Shown in pieces: positions 10,949 to 22,582 of a DNA stretch of 64,000 nt. How positions within the stretch are numbered: the first letter of the stretch is position 1; every line of letters begins with the position of its first letter. The DNA is from Gnetum montanum (lineage: Eukaryota > Streptophyta > Gnetopsida > Gnetales > Gnetaceae): assembly GCA_015680685.1 (NCBI GenBank), contig MNCI01034697.1, forward strand, positions 1,500,516-1,564,515, written 5' to 3'. The notes below the pieces were generated by a model. That model was not told where the DNA came from. It saw only the letters and a program-made list of their open reading frames with translations, and made no database searches. A program made the translations under genes and the position numbers.

Positions 10949-11762
10949 TGATGAGTGGCGAGGTACCCCTACACTCAACCATACGAATATGAGCGTAGCA
11001 CGTGTAATCCGGTCGAACTTCGTAGACTAAGTGCCTACACGCCTCATTGAACACTTAGGGTTAATCATTTGTTGTCTTCCTAGACTTACTTGTAGTTGTC
11101 ACGATGTATGGTTAATTAAGTCTAAGGTATATGATTTTTATATGTTTTTATGTTTTATCTCCTATGCTAACAAGGTGAAGGCTTGAGAGACTAATTAACT
11201 AACTCTAACTAATGAACTAAGTCTAAATTAATTTAGCGTTAGCATCTGTTCCCACTTACCGTACACACCTTGAACCGATGCAACCTTGACTACCAAATGC
11301 TAATCGTTGCTGGGATCACCAAGCGTAACGCACGTGCTCGAAGTGGTTGTACCGAGGCACTTAACTAGGAGAGAAGGGTTGAGCAAGATTTAATAACTAA
11401 TAAAGCATGTAAATAACATATAATAAAAAATAGTAAATAAAATCCTAATTAGCCTATTCCATGCACTGCAAGGTTTATCCAAGAAGCTCATCTTTATTGC
11501 TATACACAAACTTGTGTTCAGGTACAATGTTTGCTCGAATAAAGATTCGTTCACTTTGGGACTCCTACTGCGAGCACATGGAAAATATTCTATCTCTAGA
11601 GTGATCAATCTGCGAGAGTTTCACTACGGTCTAAGCCTAGGATTAGGAAACAAGGGAGAGCCACCTCTTATTTATAGATATGACGGTGCATCGCGATATC
11701 GCGTATGCAATATCACAGGGGAAGATGCAATATCGCGAGGGATTCGATATCGCGGCCCATCA
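10949..11762 (-). repeat. 3' LTR of the minus-strand element (814 bp)
   Basis: In element orientation it runs TGATGGGCCGCGATATCG... to ...CTCATCA. It carries TATAAATA (11669-11676, minus). The head is built of CGCGATATCGCG-like palindromes (perfect 12-mer at 11692-11703). It is 30 bp shorter than the 5' LTR because it has fewer copies of the GATATCG-type head unit. Confidence 0.9.
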
Positions 11763-13831
11763 TACCCCTATGAGTAAATGAAAACTCGTCCTCGAGTTCC
11801 TTATAATGATATCGAGAAGGTATGGGATTATTGACTCAAATGAAACTAATAGGATGACATGTGAACATATCATCATTACAAGACACAACAAAACTAGTGT
11901 TCTTGACAACAAGGGTGAACACCTTATTACATTGAAATCAGGCCTCATTTGGTAGCTGAGAAAGAGAGAGAGAGAAAGAAGTGTTGCTGCTGCCAACGCC
12001 AAGATTGCGCCTTTCGTTGTCCCTCCATAAGCGCATCATCAATCTTGTTCCTTGCATAGCTACTTCAGCACTGCTCCATTCTAAGTGTTTCCTCCAGATC
12101 TAGTTCATTGTTGCATGATTACCATCTGCACACACAACACAATCTTATATTAGCAAGGGTGATTGAATCATCATGTAATTGATACCTTGCCTTAGTGAAA
12201 GGTCCATTGGCTGGGTTGTGGTATGGTTGATATGGGTTTGGAGATATATTAATGATGACTATTGAAGGTGTAGGGGTTAGGAGAAAATTGAAAAAATTGG
12301 GCCCCCATACCCCCATGACTAATCGCGAAACTCCAGTAGCGAGAGAATGGAAAAAGAAAAGGAATAAGAAGGATGGATAAAAAGAGACAATGGTAATGTC
12401 GATAAAGTGGATGTCAAGATGGAAATGAACAAAATAAAATGGGTTGCAAAAATGTTAAGGAAAAGAATTTAATGGATGCACCAAATAGAAAAGCCAGTGG
12501 GTCCTCCCCAAAGTAGGCTCATGCCCTTAATGCCTGGACAAACCCACATTCAAAGACTCCGTAGGCTCTAGGAATGTCCTTTGGAACAAGAGTTAAACTC
12601 TTAACTGTAATAATTTACCAAAAATAAAATGATGTATCTACCAAAATATACACTAATGATACAACCGATAATGAGGTGAATAATGGAGAGAAGGATGGAG
12701 AGAAGAGAATGGAATGGAATCCCAAGAACAAGGTGGTGTACAGCCCCCTGTGGATTTTGTGATTAATGTGACTTGGCAAATCTCATTCCAACTTCGGCCT
12801 CAAACCAACCACTTCCAGTGACTTTGCATCAATGCATTCGGCCAATCCATCCTTTTGAATAACAAGAATGCCTCCCCCAAGAGCCACCACCATTCTGAAA
12901 AAATGAATAAGGAGAGAATGGGAAGAGAGAAGGGCCTTAGTTAGAGGGAACATTTTTAGTTCCATAACCAATGCTTGTAGCCCAAGGGATTATTTCGTCT
13001 AAGGGGTGTGCTTTGAATTCTCACTTTTGTTTTTTTTAAAAATATTTTTATGTGTGAGAACTACACCATGTAAAGACTTTTTATTTTTATTGACTCAGCT
13101 TTCGATAATTTGGTAACGTCAGAATGGCAAGAAAACTGAAGAAGAAAACATTCAAGCACCGAAGAGAATGGCCAACACAAATGCATCAAGTTCCCTTGAA
13201 GTCACACCCTTTTCAATCCTTGAGTTCTTCCTTAGTTTGAGAAATACCCAGTCACTGATTCATTATAGTTCTTATTATGAAAGGGACTGTACATTTCCAA
13301 GCCAAGAGAGACCATAGACTTTTGTGGATGAATGGATGAAGTGGACTCATTGCCTACCATATCAAAAGAAACATACCTTAGTATCAACATCATAACTTAA
13401 AGGTAAAAACCAAACATTAGCAATCAACATAAAAATAGTTCATACCATCGTGAAGAACACTTATTGGGTGACAAACTTACAGGATGGATAAAGTACACAC
13501 ACACACACATAAAGAAATGAAAAAGTATAATGATGTTGTAAAAAAAAAACAAGAAAAGTTAAAGAAATTTGTAAAACAAAAATGTGCAAAACAAAAACTG
13601 TAAAATAAGAACTTGTAAAACAAAAACGTGTAAGACAAAAATGTGTAAGAAAAAAATGTGTAAGAAGAAAATGTGTAAAACAAAAACTTGTAAAACAAAA
13701 ATGTGTAAAACAAAAACTTGTAAAAAAAATGTAAAAGAACTGAGGGCCTCCAATGATCAGCATAGGTGGCCATCTACCCCATGACTAAATGGAAAGGGAG
13801 AGATTCGAAATAATGAGCGCCTATTTGAATT
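11763..13831 (-). other. Polypurine tract and 3' untranslated region of the minus-strand element
   Basis: Adjoining the 3' LTR, the minus strand reads CATAGGGGTA, matching the polypurine tract GTGGGGGTA at 41583-41592. The rest has no coding signal and aligns in pieces with 39640-41590 of the other Athila-like copy (shared phrases GGCCACCTATGCT, AGAGAGGACC-type segments and the GGGCCCCCATACC area). It contains an ACAC microsatellite (13495-13508) and a 16-bp tandem array (13571-13733). Frames with repeated FTHFCFTSF are products of that array, not genes. Confidence 0.7.
13571..13733. repeat. Tandem array of about 16-bp A-rich units
   Basis: About ten units of the form GTAAAACAAAAATGT follow each other with small changes. 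The related region at 39690-39760 shows only two or three such units (GTTTTACACATT on that strand), so the array expanded in this copy. Confidence 0.9.
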
Positions 13832-16800
13832 TCATAAAAGTGCCCAACTTCTCCCCACTGAGGTTCTCAGATTAAGGGGTGGAAGTTGGTGACACTCATA
13901 TTCCAATGTGTTTATGCCTTCTTTGTTAACATGAGTTGTTTTCTCAGTTCGTTCCATGCATATTAGGTTGCTCTTTCTAGTAGCTATCAACCACGGGGTG
14001 TCCACTACTGGTGTGGTTGCTACATACAGGCACCTTTGAATTTGTGTTTCTTGGGCACACTGGTTACATGGAAGAGATGCTAAGCATTCTTTCATGTCAT
14101 CACCCTCTGAGTCACTGTATGTGATGCATGGAACTTTCTTCTTCTCGATCTTTCCATAAATGTTTATCTTAGATATTTCTGAGGAAAGATCACGAATCCC
14201 TAGGTACACATCTATCACCAGGAAGTTAGCTGAGTATGACCACCCACACATAGTGGTAATGATGTCCTCCACCAATCCTAAGGGAATGGTGATGGATTGG
14301 TTAGCTAGCTCTAGTTGAGTGTTTCTCTTCTTTAGTTGGGGCAGGTTCCAAGCTTGATACATTTCTTGTGAGATTAGGTTGACTCTAGAACCTGAGTCAA
14401 GAAGAGCCTTATGTGGTTCATTCCTGGTGATTTGTAAATAGATTAAAGGTCTCCTAGGATCAAAGAGTTTCCTGGGAAGGTGGCCTACCTTGATCCAGTC
14501 GGTTACGGTATGCATTAACATAACCGTATACGTACAGCTCTATTGTTGGACTGAAGGGTGCCTCAAAGTCTTGGATGGTGGAGGAGCGTACATAGACTCA
14601 ACTACTTGTTGTTGTGAGAGCTTTTCTAGGATTTTGGTTTTGAAGAAATATCTTCTTTTCTTGAAGTTGTCAGAATCAACAACAGGTTGAATGTTTACAG
14701 CTCTTGCAGCGTTACGTTGCTGCGGTTGAGTGGGGAGTTCCCCTTGCATTGTTGGAGCAAGTTGTATGGGAACTATAGGTGTAAGAGGTGTGGATGGATC
14801 TGGAGGATGGGATGAATGTGGAATGTCTTCTGAAGGAAAAGCATTCTTCCTAAAGTACTCCCAAACTTGGTAGTGACGTTGGGGAGTTGTGTGACCCATA
14901 GAGTCACTTGGAGAAACTGGCTGCTACATATAATAGCCATAAGGATCAGGTTGTCGGTAAGGGTACTGTTGTGTTGACCTGACTATGGGTATTGCCACTG
15001 CTGATGTTGCTCGATGGGTTGTGGTGGAGTTCCACTTGGATAGTATGTTAATAGTTGGTGGAATTGTCTTGGGTTACCTTGAGGATAAGGTAACCTTCAG
15101 GGTGTTTGCCATTGGTTTAGTCTTAGGTTGAGTGCATACACCCCAGACTCCTGTAGATGTGAGATGATTGGACAACATCCTTTGGGATGGTCATATTAGC
15201 AGATCTCACATCCACTGTCATTGTCTATGCCAGAACCCACAACTTCATCGGAGATAGTTGTTTTCCCTTTACCCTTGTTATGTGCAGGGCCTGAATCTCG
15301 CCTCTTTTTCTTATCTTTGTCACTACTTCGTTCCTCCTTAGACTACAATTTTCAAGGTAGTTTCAAGTCTGGAGTCTAAGGAATCCTACAATTGATCCAC
15401 CTTAGTCGATGCTTCTGTTGTTAGTTTTTGAATCGGCAAGATTTTTCTGTTCACCAACTCTTCGAGTGGTGACTCATCCTCCTCATCACGAAATTTCACT
15501 CCCTTCTTTCGAAGGGAAGGATCACGGTTGTATTCTTCTGCACTCTCTCTTTTTCGTAGCTCACCTTCTTCTTTGGCTCCTTGCTCCAACAAGAGATGTA
15601 TTTCATGGGCTCTAAGTTATGATAGTTTCCCTTGGGCATATGTCCCAAGGGTTCTTCTAGTCTCATGTCTTAGCCCATCTACGATGTGACGAAGTTGGTC
15701 CCGTTGTGTATATCCATGGCCTGGGCAACGACGTAACAATGCATAGTAGCTATCCATGGTAGCATCTAAGGATTCATGATTACCTTGCTTCCATCCTTGG
15801 ATCTGCTTACGCAAATTAGACACTCTGGAGTACATTTGATACTTATCGTTGAAGAGTTCTAACATCGTACTCCACCTCCTGATGGTTTCCGGTTCTAAGG
15901 ACTGGTACCAACTCTCTGCTTCCTTAATGAATGTCTTGGAAAACAACTTAAGTTTTTGCCACTCATTTTCTATGTTTTGCAAGGTGCAGGCATTGTGAAA
16001 ATCTTGTAAATGATGTTGCGGATCAGTGTTGTATCCCCCTTCAAAGCATGGGATGTTATTCATATCTAAGCGTTTGATCCGATTGTCCTTTTGATGCCTT
16101 GTTGGAATTCTTACAACCTCCGTTATATCGAGCATACTTCGGGTGGCAAGTAGGGGCTCATCATGATCATCTCTTTTATGATGCCTGTGATGTCTACGTT
16201 GCTCCCTGCTTTCCATTTGTTCATGCCCTTATCCTCTCTCTTGACTCTCTCGTCCAGGTCTCTCATTTTTCCTACCTCTACCCTCACCATTATGCTCATG
16301 GTGGTTGCGCCCAGATGTGGAAGAAGAGGGTGAGTGATGAGATGAAGGAGAAGAAGAAGGAGAACCATTGCCATGATGATGTATCTTACCTTCTCTTCCG
16401 CTGCTACGACCTCGATCGTGATGATGATCTAAGTGCCCATCTTTATCATGAGTTGTTGTTCCCTTAGTGAACAGTTGACGTTCACGAGGATCAAAACTAG
16501 TGTTATGTATCGTTGAGTGTAGGTTTTGATACCCTACCTCCTCACCATCATTAGGATGGGGAACATCATTTGATAGAGAACCCATTATAATGGGTTCATC
16601 ATCTCCTATTTCACTAAGGACGTGCGGGACCCCTTTTCCCTTCAACAGTGTATGTTGGCTCTCGTGCCGTGAGTCCCTTATACATTGTGTAGCTGTGGGA
16701 TGATAATCCCTTGTATCAAAATCTGCTATAACGGATTCAGCATAGAGCTATGTCATGCCAATTTGTGCCAAAGCACGAAGGAACCTGTTAGGGACTAATC

Positions 16801-17017
16801 GATCTGGGGGTAATATGATGTTACCTTGCAAATCTCTCCATCGCAGCTATTCGTCTTGATGGAGGATAAAGGTAAAGTCTGGTATGTACTCATTGGGATG
16901 AGTATATACCACTCGGTATTGTTGAGGAGTTGGCGGATTTTGGTCATATGTTTTTGATTGTCGACTGTTTCTTGTATTATTCCTAGGCGGTGAATTGCTT
17001 TTGTTAGAAGAAGACAT
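13832..17017 (-). pseudogene. Athila-like gag-protease, minus strand
   Basis: The start is the ATG at 17017 (MSSSNKSNSPP), which has homologous starts in the other two copies. A conserved phrase near the N-terminus (VVYTHPNEYIPDFTFILHQDE) is followed by a stop. Frame 16645-16229 is His/Ser/Arg-rich and basic. Frame 16216-15617 is the capsid-like gag domain (IPCFEGGYNTDPQHHLQDFH, then WYQSLEPETIRRWSTMLELF, then YSRVSNLRKQIQGWKQG). Frame 15592-15386 is charged. A knuckle-like motif GCEIC-YDHPKGCCP lies near 15180-15220. Frame 14521-13832 is an aspartic-protease-like region with LLDSGSRVNLIS, keeping the DSG catalytic motif. Stops and frame breaks separate the parts, so no intact polyprotein remains. 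Gag alone could once have been mobilised by related autonomous copies. Confidence 0.85.
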
Positions 17018-17145
17018 TGTTATTTATCGGTGTGCTAATTTTACCATTATATAATTTTTATTTTCTTTGAATCAACCCTAAGGTTTGTTTAAGCTCCCAA
17101 CAATGTGAGTGATATCCTATGTTCTACTTAGCGCACAAACACTTA

Positions 17146-17165
17146 GTCCCTTGCAACGATGCCAA
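17146..17165 (-). promoter_or_regulatory. Primer-binding site
   Basis: Immediately inside the 5' LTR the minus strand reads TTGGCATCGTTGCAAGGGAC, close to TTGGCGCTATTGTTGGGGAC at the same place in the 18089 element (19118-19137). The form TGGCGCYRTTGYYGGGGA is the kind of primer site used by Athila-type elements. Confidence 0.7.
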
Positions 17166-18009
17166 TGATGAGTGGCGAGGTACCCGTACACTCAACCATA
17201 CGAAGACGAGCATAGCATGCATGATTTGGTTGAACTCCATAGACTAAGTGCCTACACGCCTCATGGAACACTTAGGGTTAATCATTCGTTGTCTTCCCAA
17301 ACTTATGTGTAGTTGTCATGGTGTATGGTTAAGTAAGTTTGAGGTATATGATTTTTATATCATTTTATGTTTTATCTCCTATGCTAACAAGGTGAAGGGT
17401 TGAGAGACTAATTAACTAACTCTAACTAATGAACTAAGTCTAAATTAATCTAGCGTCAGCATTCATTCCCACTTACCGTACACACCCTGAACCGATGCAA
17501 CCTTGGCTACCAAACGCTAATTGTTGCTGGGATCAACAAGCGTAACGCATGTGCTCGAAGTGGTCGTACTGAGGCACTTAACTAGGAGAGAAGGGTTGAG
17601 AAAGATTTAATAACTAATAAAGCATGTAAATAACAGATAATAAAAAATAGTAAATAAAATCCTAATTAGCCTATTCCATGCACTACAAGGTTTATCTAAG
17701 AAGCTCGTCTTTATTACCGTACAAAAACTTGTGTTCAGGTACAATGTCTGCTCGAATAAAGATCCATTCACTTTGGGACTCCTATTGTAGGCACATGGAA
17801 AATATTCTATCTCTGGAGTGATCAATCTGCGAGAGTTTCACTACGGTCTAAGCCTAGGATTAGAAAACAAGGGAGAGCTGCCTCTTATTTATAGATATGA
17901 TGATGCACCGCGATATTGCATACGCGATATCACAGGGGAAGACATGATATCACTATGTGATATCGTGAGGGATGCGATATCATGGCCCATGCAATATCGC
18001 GTCCCATCA
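17166..18009 (-). repeat. 5' LTR of the minus-strand element (844 bp)
   Basis: In element orientation it starts TGATGGGACGCGATATTGC at 18009 and ends CTCATCA at 17166. TATAAATA lies at 17886-17893 (minus). It has the same body as 10949-11762 with an extra set of GATATC-centred head units (about 17915-18005). Confidence 0.9.
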
Positions 18010-18014
18010 ACATT

Positions 18015-18088
18015 CATTAATGTCATAATAGAGAAACTATTATAGTTTTATTCGATGATTTCTTGTGTTAATGAGTGAATACTTGTAG
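18015..18088. other. 74-bp spacer between two elements
   Basis: AT-rich, no gene. This is what remains of the insertion site between the minus-strand element and the next Athila-like element. Confidence 0.6.
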
Positions 18089-19117
18089 TGGTGAGAGTGG
18101 TTAGTCTAGTGGTTACTCTAGTAGTTATTTTAATTATTAAAGTAGTTACTCTAGCGATTACTCTAGCAGTTACTCTAATTACTTGAGTGGTTACTCTAGT
18201 GGTTACTTTAGCAGTTATTCTAATTATTAGAGTGGTTACTCTAACGGTTACTTTAGTAGTTATTCTAATTATTAGAGTGGTTACTCTAACGGTTACTTTA
18301 GTAGTTATTCTAATTATGAGAGCGGTTACTCTAATTATTAGAGTAGTTGCTCCCAAGTCTATTAATATAGTGCCCAAGTGCACAATTGAAAGAAGTCTTT
18401 TAACAGTCAAGTAGTGAAACTCTTGTAGTCTGTTTGAAAGTTAGAGTATTTTCGAAGTGCCCACAACAAGAGGTCTAAGTGTGGATGGATCTCTATTTGA
18501 GCATTATGTACCTGAGCACACCTTGTGTACGACAATAAAGATGAGCTCTTTGATTCATCCTTGCAACACTTGAGATTTGTTTTCTTACGCATTTCTTTAT
18601 TTTATTTTCTTATGCATTTATTTTATTTTATGAACTTTAAATTTTCATTATTAGCACAATAGTTCATTTTGATCAATTAAGCAAATCGTTAAATTACACA
18701 AGCACAACCACTTTGAGCATGCGTGTAATGCTTGGTAACCTAGTAACGATTAACGTTTGGTAATCCTAGCAATGTTGCACTGATTCAAGATGTGTATGGC
18801 AAGTGAGAACAGATGCTGGTGTTAGGATTAGTTAGAACTTAGTTAATGAGTAGTTAAGTTAAATTAGTCACTTAGTTATCTCTCTCCTTCTTTACTAGTG
18901 TAGGACATAAAAACATAAAAGCTATAAAAATGATATGCCTCAAGCTTACTTAACCATACAATTATGAAATATAGGTAAGCTTGGGAAGACAATGATGAAC
19001 CAACCTATCCTTGTTCCACAAGGGTGCATAAGCACTTAGTCCTTAGAATTTGACCGGATTGTGTGTGAAATGTTCGTATTCATATGGTTGAGCGTAGGGG
19101 TACCTTGTTGCTCATCA
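18089..19117 (+). repeat. 5' LTR of the split Athila-like element (1029 bp)
   Basis: It begins TGGTGAGAGTGG (the other LTR has TGATGAGAGTGG) and ends GCTCATCA. The first 270 bp are degenerate tandem units of the form GTTACTCTAGYRGTTAYT with AATTATTAGAGTG. The TATA position is degraded here (TCTATTAATATAG, about 18358-18370). The polyadenylation-like CAATAAAGATGAGCTC lies near 18532. Confidence 0.9.
18095..18350 (+). repeat. Degenerate tandem array at the LTR head
   Basis: Roughly 15-16 bp sub-units (GTTACTCTAGCAGTT / ATTCTAATTATTAGAGTG) are arranged in higher-order repeats of about 45 bp. The same array occurs at 41599-41830 in the 3' LTR. Reading it in any frame gives repeated VTTLIIRIT or LTVTLVVILII peptides, which are artefacts. 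Confidence 0.85.
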
Positions 19118-19137
19118 TTGGCGCTATTGTTGGGGAC
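19118..19137 (+). promoter_or_regulatory. Primer-binding site
   Basis: TTGGCGCTATTGTTGGGGAC starts at the first base after the LTR. It has the TGGCGC-TTG-GGGGA pattern typical of Athila-type primer sites; the exact tRNA would need an end match. Confidence 0.75.
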
Positions 19138-19190
19138 TTAGTTATTTGTGTGCTAGTGAGAACTTAGGAAATCATTCACATTGTTGTAAT

Positions 19191-21889
19191 GAATCCTTAG
19201 GGTTGATTGAGAAAATAATAAACAAGAATACATTGCACACTAAACAGACAAGTATATCTCCTTCTTTGTACAAAAGCGCCTCACTACCTAGGTCTGAAAC
19301 AGGAAATAGTTGATGGCGTAATACACATGATGTTGATCCGCCAGTCCCTCAACAAGTTCAAGTGGTATATATTCATCCTAATGAGTATATACTAGACTTC
19401 ACCTTTATCCTCTATCAAGACGAACAACTATGTTGGGAAGACTTAGAAGGTAACATAGTGTTACCTCCTGATCGTTCAGTCTCGAGCATGCTTTTTCATG
19501 CTCTCACATGAATTGGCATGTCGTACTTACACATAGAATACATTGTGCAAGACCATGACTTGAGAGAATACCATTCCATAGAGGCACAACATTAAAGGGA
19601 CTTGCAATAGGAGAGACATCATAAGTCTTTGAAGGGTAAGTGGTCCCAAGATGTCCCACATGTCTTAAGCGAAAATGAGGGTGGTGAACCTACCTCAAGT
19701 AGTTAGCCACATAATGATGTTCCTCCCCTTGACTTTGGCCAAGGGGTTGTGTATCAGAACATTCATTTCACTATTCATAACCCAGGTTTTGATAGCCATG
19801 GGCATGAAGGATCCAAAAAAGGGATACAGACACATAATAAAGATGGACATTCTGATTGCAATCGTGATCAAGGCCGTGACTACTGAAGAGAAGGTAGCAA
19901 ACACTGTCATGGTGATGGTTCTCCTTCTTCTTCACCTTCATCATCTCTTTCAGTATCCGAATGCAGTTATAAGGAAAAAGACCATGGGGATAAAGGTAGG
20001 CAAAGTGGAAGTCATAGACAAAATAGCTAGGAAAGGGGATGAGGGCACTCTAGAGAGTCACGACATAGAAGAAGGGAGAGTATGGAAGAACATAGGCATC
20101 ATAGACGCCATGGAAGAGACAATCAAAATGAACCCCTACTCACTACTCGAAGGATGTTAGACATAACTGAGGCTGTTAGAATTCCAACAAGCCACTAGAA
20201 AGATAGTAGGGTCAAGAGATTAGATATGAATAACATCCCACGATTTGAAGGGGGATACAACATTGATCCTCAGAATCATTTACAAGCATTCAATGATGCA
20301 TGTGCCTTACAGAACATGGAAAATGAATGGAAAAACTAAAGTTGTTCCCATAGAGATTAGTTAAAGAAGTGGAAAGCTAGTACCAGCCTTTAGAACCATA
20401 ATCCATTCGTAGGTGGATTACTATGTTAGAACTATTTAATGACAAGTATCAAATGTACTCCTGAGTGTCTAACTTGCAAAAGTAAATCCAAGGCTAGAAA
20501 TAAGGAGGACATAAACCCTTTGATGTTGCCATGGGTTGATACTATACACTATTACATCATTGTCTTGGCCATGGTTATTCGCAAAGGGATCAACTGTGCC
20601 ATCTTGTGGATGGGCTTAGGCATGAACCGAGAAGAACCCTTGGGACTTATGCCCAAGGAAGACTATTTGAGCTTAGGTCCCATCAAATTCAAAGACTATT
20701 AAAGCAAGTTGCTAATGAAGAAGGTGAGCTACAGAAGAGAGAAAGTGCAGAAGAGTATAATTGAGATCCTTCCCTCCAGAAGAGGGGAGTAAGATTTTGT
20801 GAGGATGAAGAAGAGTCACCACTCGAAGAGATGGTGAATAGAAAAAATTTTCCTATCCAAAAGATGACATTAGGAGTTTCGGAAAAGGTAGACCAAATGT
20901 GGGATTCCCTAGACAATACATTTCAAACTATTCTTAAAATCATAGAGGAGTCTAGAAATTAGGGTAGTGATTACGAAAAAAGAAAAAAGAGAGAAGTTGA
21001 ACATGCACGTAGCAAGGGTAAGGGAAATGTTGCCATCATTGAAGAGGTTATGAAGTCAGAAACAAACAATGATAGTGGATGCAAGATATGTCAATATAAC
21101 CATCCTAAGGGATGTTGCCCTATAATCTCACATCTACAGGAGTCTGGAGTGTATGCACTGAACCCACAATTGAACAAACGGTAAGTGCCCCGAAGGTTAC
21201 CTTATCCTCAAGGTAATCCAAGATAGTTCTACCAACCCTTAATGTATTATCCGAGTGGAACTCCACCACAACCAGTTGAGCAACATCAATAGTGGAAATA
21301 CCCACAATCATGGGGAATGCCACCACTAAGGCAATAGTATCCTTACCGGCAACTTGACCTGTATGGATATTACGTGCAGTAGCTAGTCTCTCCACGTGAG
21401 TCTACTATTCATGGTACTTCTTAACCTTACTACCAAGCTTGTGAGTATTATGGGACTCCCTCTTCTAGGGGTGATATCCTGCATGCATATCATACTTCTC
21501 ATCTGGCCGCATCTCTTCCACGAATGGCTCCACTACCACCTACTCCAACTATGCAAGGTGAAATCCCTACCCAGCCGTAGCAACATAACGTCACAAGGGC
21601 TATTAACTCTCAATCTACTATTGGTTTCAACAACCGCATAAAGAAAAGACCTTTCTTTAGAACCAATAGTCCAACCAAGCCCTTACAATCACAAGCGGCT
21701 GATTCCTTAGATGCCTCAGTATTAATCAAAACTTTGGAGCCCCCTTCAACCCAATCACCGCACTCAACGCATATGATCATGCTAACACATGATGTCACCA
21801 ATTGGATGTAAGATAGCCACCTTCCTAGGAAATTCTTTGATCCTAGGAGTCCTCTAATATACTTACAAATTGTTAGAAATGTGCTGTGC
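19191..21889 (+). pseudogene. Athila-like gag, plus strand
   Basis: Homologous to the minus-strand gag at 17017-14600. The conserved N-terminal phrase VVYIHPNEYILDFTFIL is at about 19360-19415. A basic His/Asp/Gly-rich region lies in 19800-20110. The capsid-like part begins IPRFEGGYNIDPQNHLQAF (about 20236-20295), continues through SIRRWITMLELFNDKYQMYS (about 20400-20460), and ends in a charged EESPLEEMVNRK stretch (about 20800-20840). The motif GCKICQYNHPKGCCP (about 21070-21115) is a knuckle with CX2CX3HX3C spacing. Many frameshifts and stops interrupt it, so it is inactive. Confidence 0.85.
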
Positions 21890-22565
21890 AAGGCTCTTTT
21901 GGATTCAATTTCTGGTGTCAACTTGATTTCTCAAGAAATGTACAAGGCCTAGAACCTGCCTCCATTGAAAAAGAGCAACATCCATCTAGAGTTGGTTGAC
22001 CAGTCCATCACTATCCCATTATGACTAGTGGAAGACATTATTACTACTATTTATGGGTGTTCATACCTAGCTAGCTTCCTAGTGATTTACGTAAACAATG
22101 GTAAGGGGAACTTCCCAATCATAATGGGAAGAGCATGGCTAAGCACCATCGACGTACACCTAGGAATCTGTGATCTTTCCCTAAAAATATCAAAGGAAAA
22201 TACATTCGTAAAGATCAAGAAGAAGAAACTTTCGTGCATCGCATATAGTGATACAAGGTGTAATTGCATGTAGAGGTCATGGTTTGTGCAAAGTTTAACA
22301 TTGCCTACATGCAATCAGTGTGCACAAGTGATTAACATATAAAGATGCTTGTATGTAGTAGCCACACGACAAGAAGACACCCAATGGCTGATAGTTGATC
22401 AAGAAAGCAATTCACTCATATGCATGGAACCAATTAAGGGTTTGACTTGTGCTTACATCGATAGCATAAATGCATTAGAGCGAGTCCACTGCCAACTTCC
22501 AAGTCTTAACCTTGAAAATATCAACTGGGGGAAGTTGGAAATCCCTAAGAAATTTAAGTAGGAGC
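21890..22565 (+). pseudogene. Athila-like protease region
   Basis: LLDSISGVNLISQEMY (about 21896-21945) corresponds to LLDSGSRVNLISQEMY of the minus-strand copy; the DSG motif is altered to DSISG. The next frame (22028-22273) reads MEDIITTIYGCSY, then FPIIMGRAWLSTIDVHLGI, the ILGRPWL-like strand near the protease C-terminus, and stops. A further fragment, 22349-22561, matches the C-terminal WLIATRKSNLICME block of the minus-strand copy. Catalysis is unlikely with the inserted residue and stops. Confidence 0.75.
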
Positions 22566-22582
22566 TCCTCAAGCTAAAACCA

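Larger units (their letters stand above)
10949..18009 (-). mobile_element. Complete non-autonomous Athila-like LTR element, 7.06 kb, minus strand
   Basis: Two LTRs in the same (minus) orientation (10949-11762 and 17166-18009) flank a 5.4-kb interior. The element is bounded by a perfect 5-bp target duplication ACATT (10944-10948 and 18010-18014). The interior, read on the minus strand, has a primer-binding site, gag, a protease-like segment, a long 3' untranslated region and a polypurine tract. RT, RNase H and integrase are absent: the region after protease (below 13832) matches the post-integrase region of the element at 18089-42591 (compare 13768-13600 minus with 39640-39760 plus). The polymerase block was therefore deleted, giving a gag-only derivative. 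By eye the LTRs differ by roughly a tenth, mostly transitions, so the insertion is old. Confidence 0.9.

Noticed and set aside
13495-13508. ACAC microsatellite
   Set aside because: Real but short and ordinary; mentioned only within the 3' region entry.
13461-13784. Overlapping minus-strand frames of about 100 codons with repeated FTHFCFTSF, and a plus frame with repeated CKTKTCK
   Set aside because: They are translations of the 16-bp A-rich tandem array; any frame of such an array is open.
18084-18088. TGTAG/CGTAC as a target duplication of the split Athila-like element
   Set aside because: Only three of five bases agree with 42592-42596; I record the LTR pair on sequence similarity, not on this.
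18048-18414. Long frames with repeated VTTLIIRIT or LTVTLVVILII on both strands (also 41522-41909)
   Set aside because: They are translations of the TTACTCTAG tandem array in the LTR heads, open in several frames at once and not conserved as protein.
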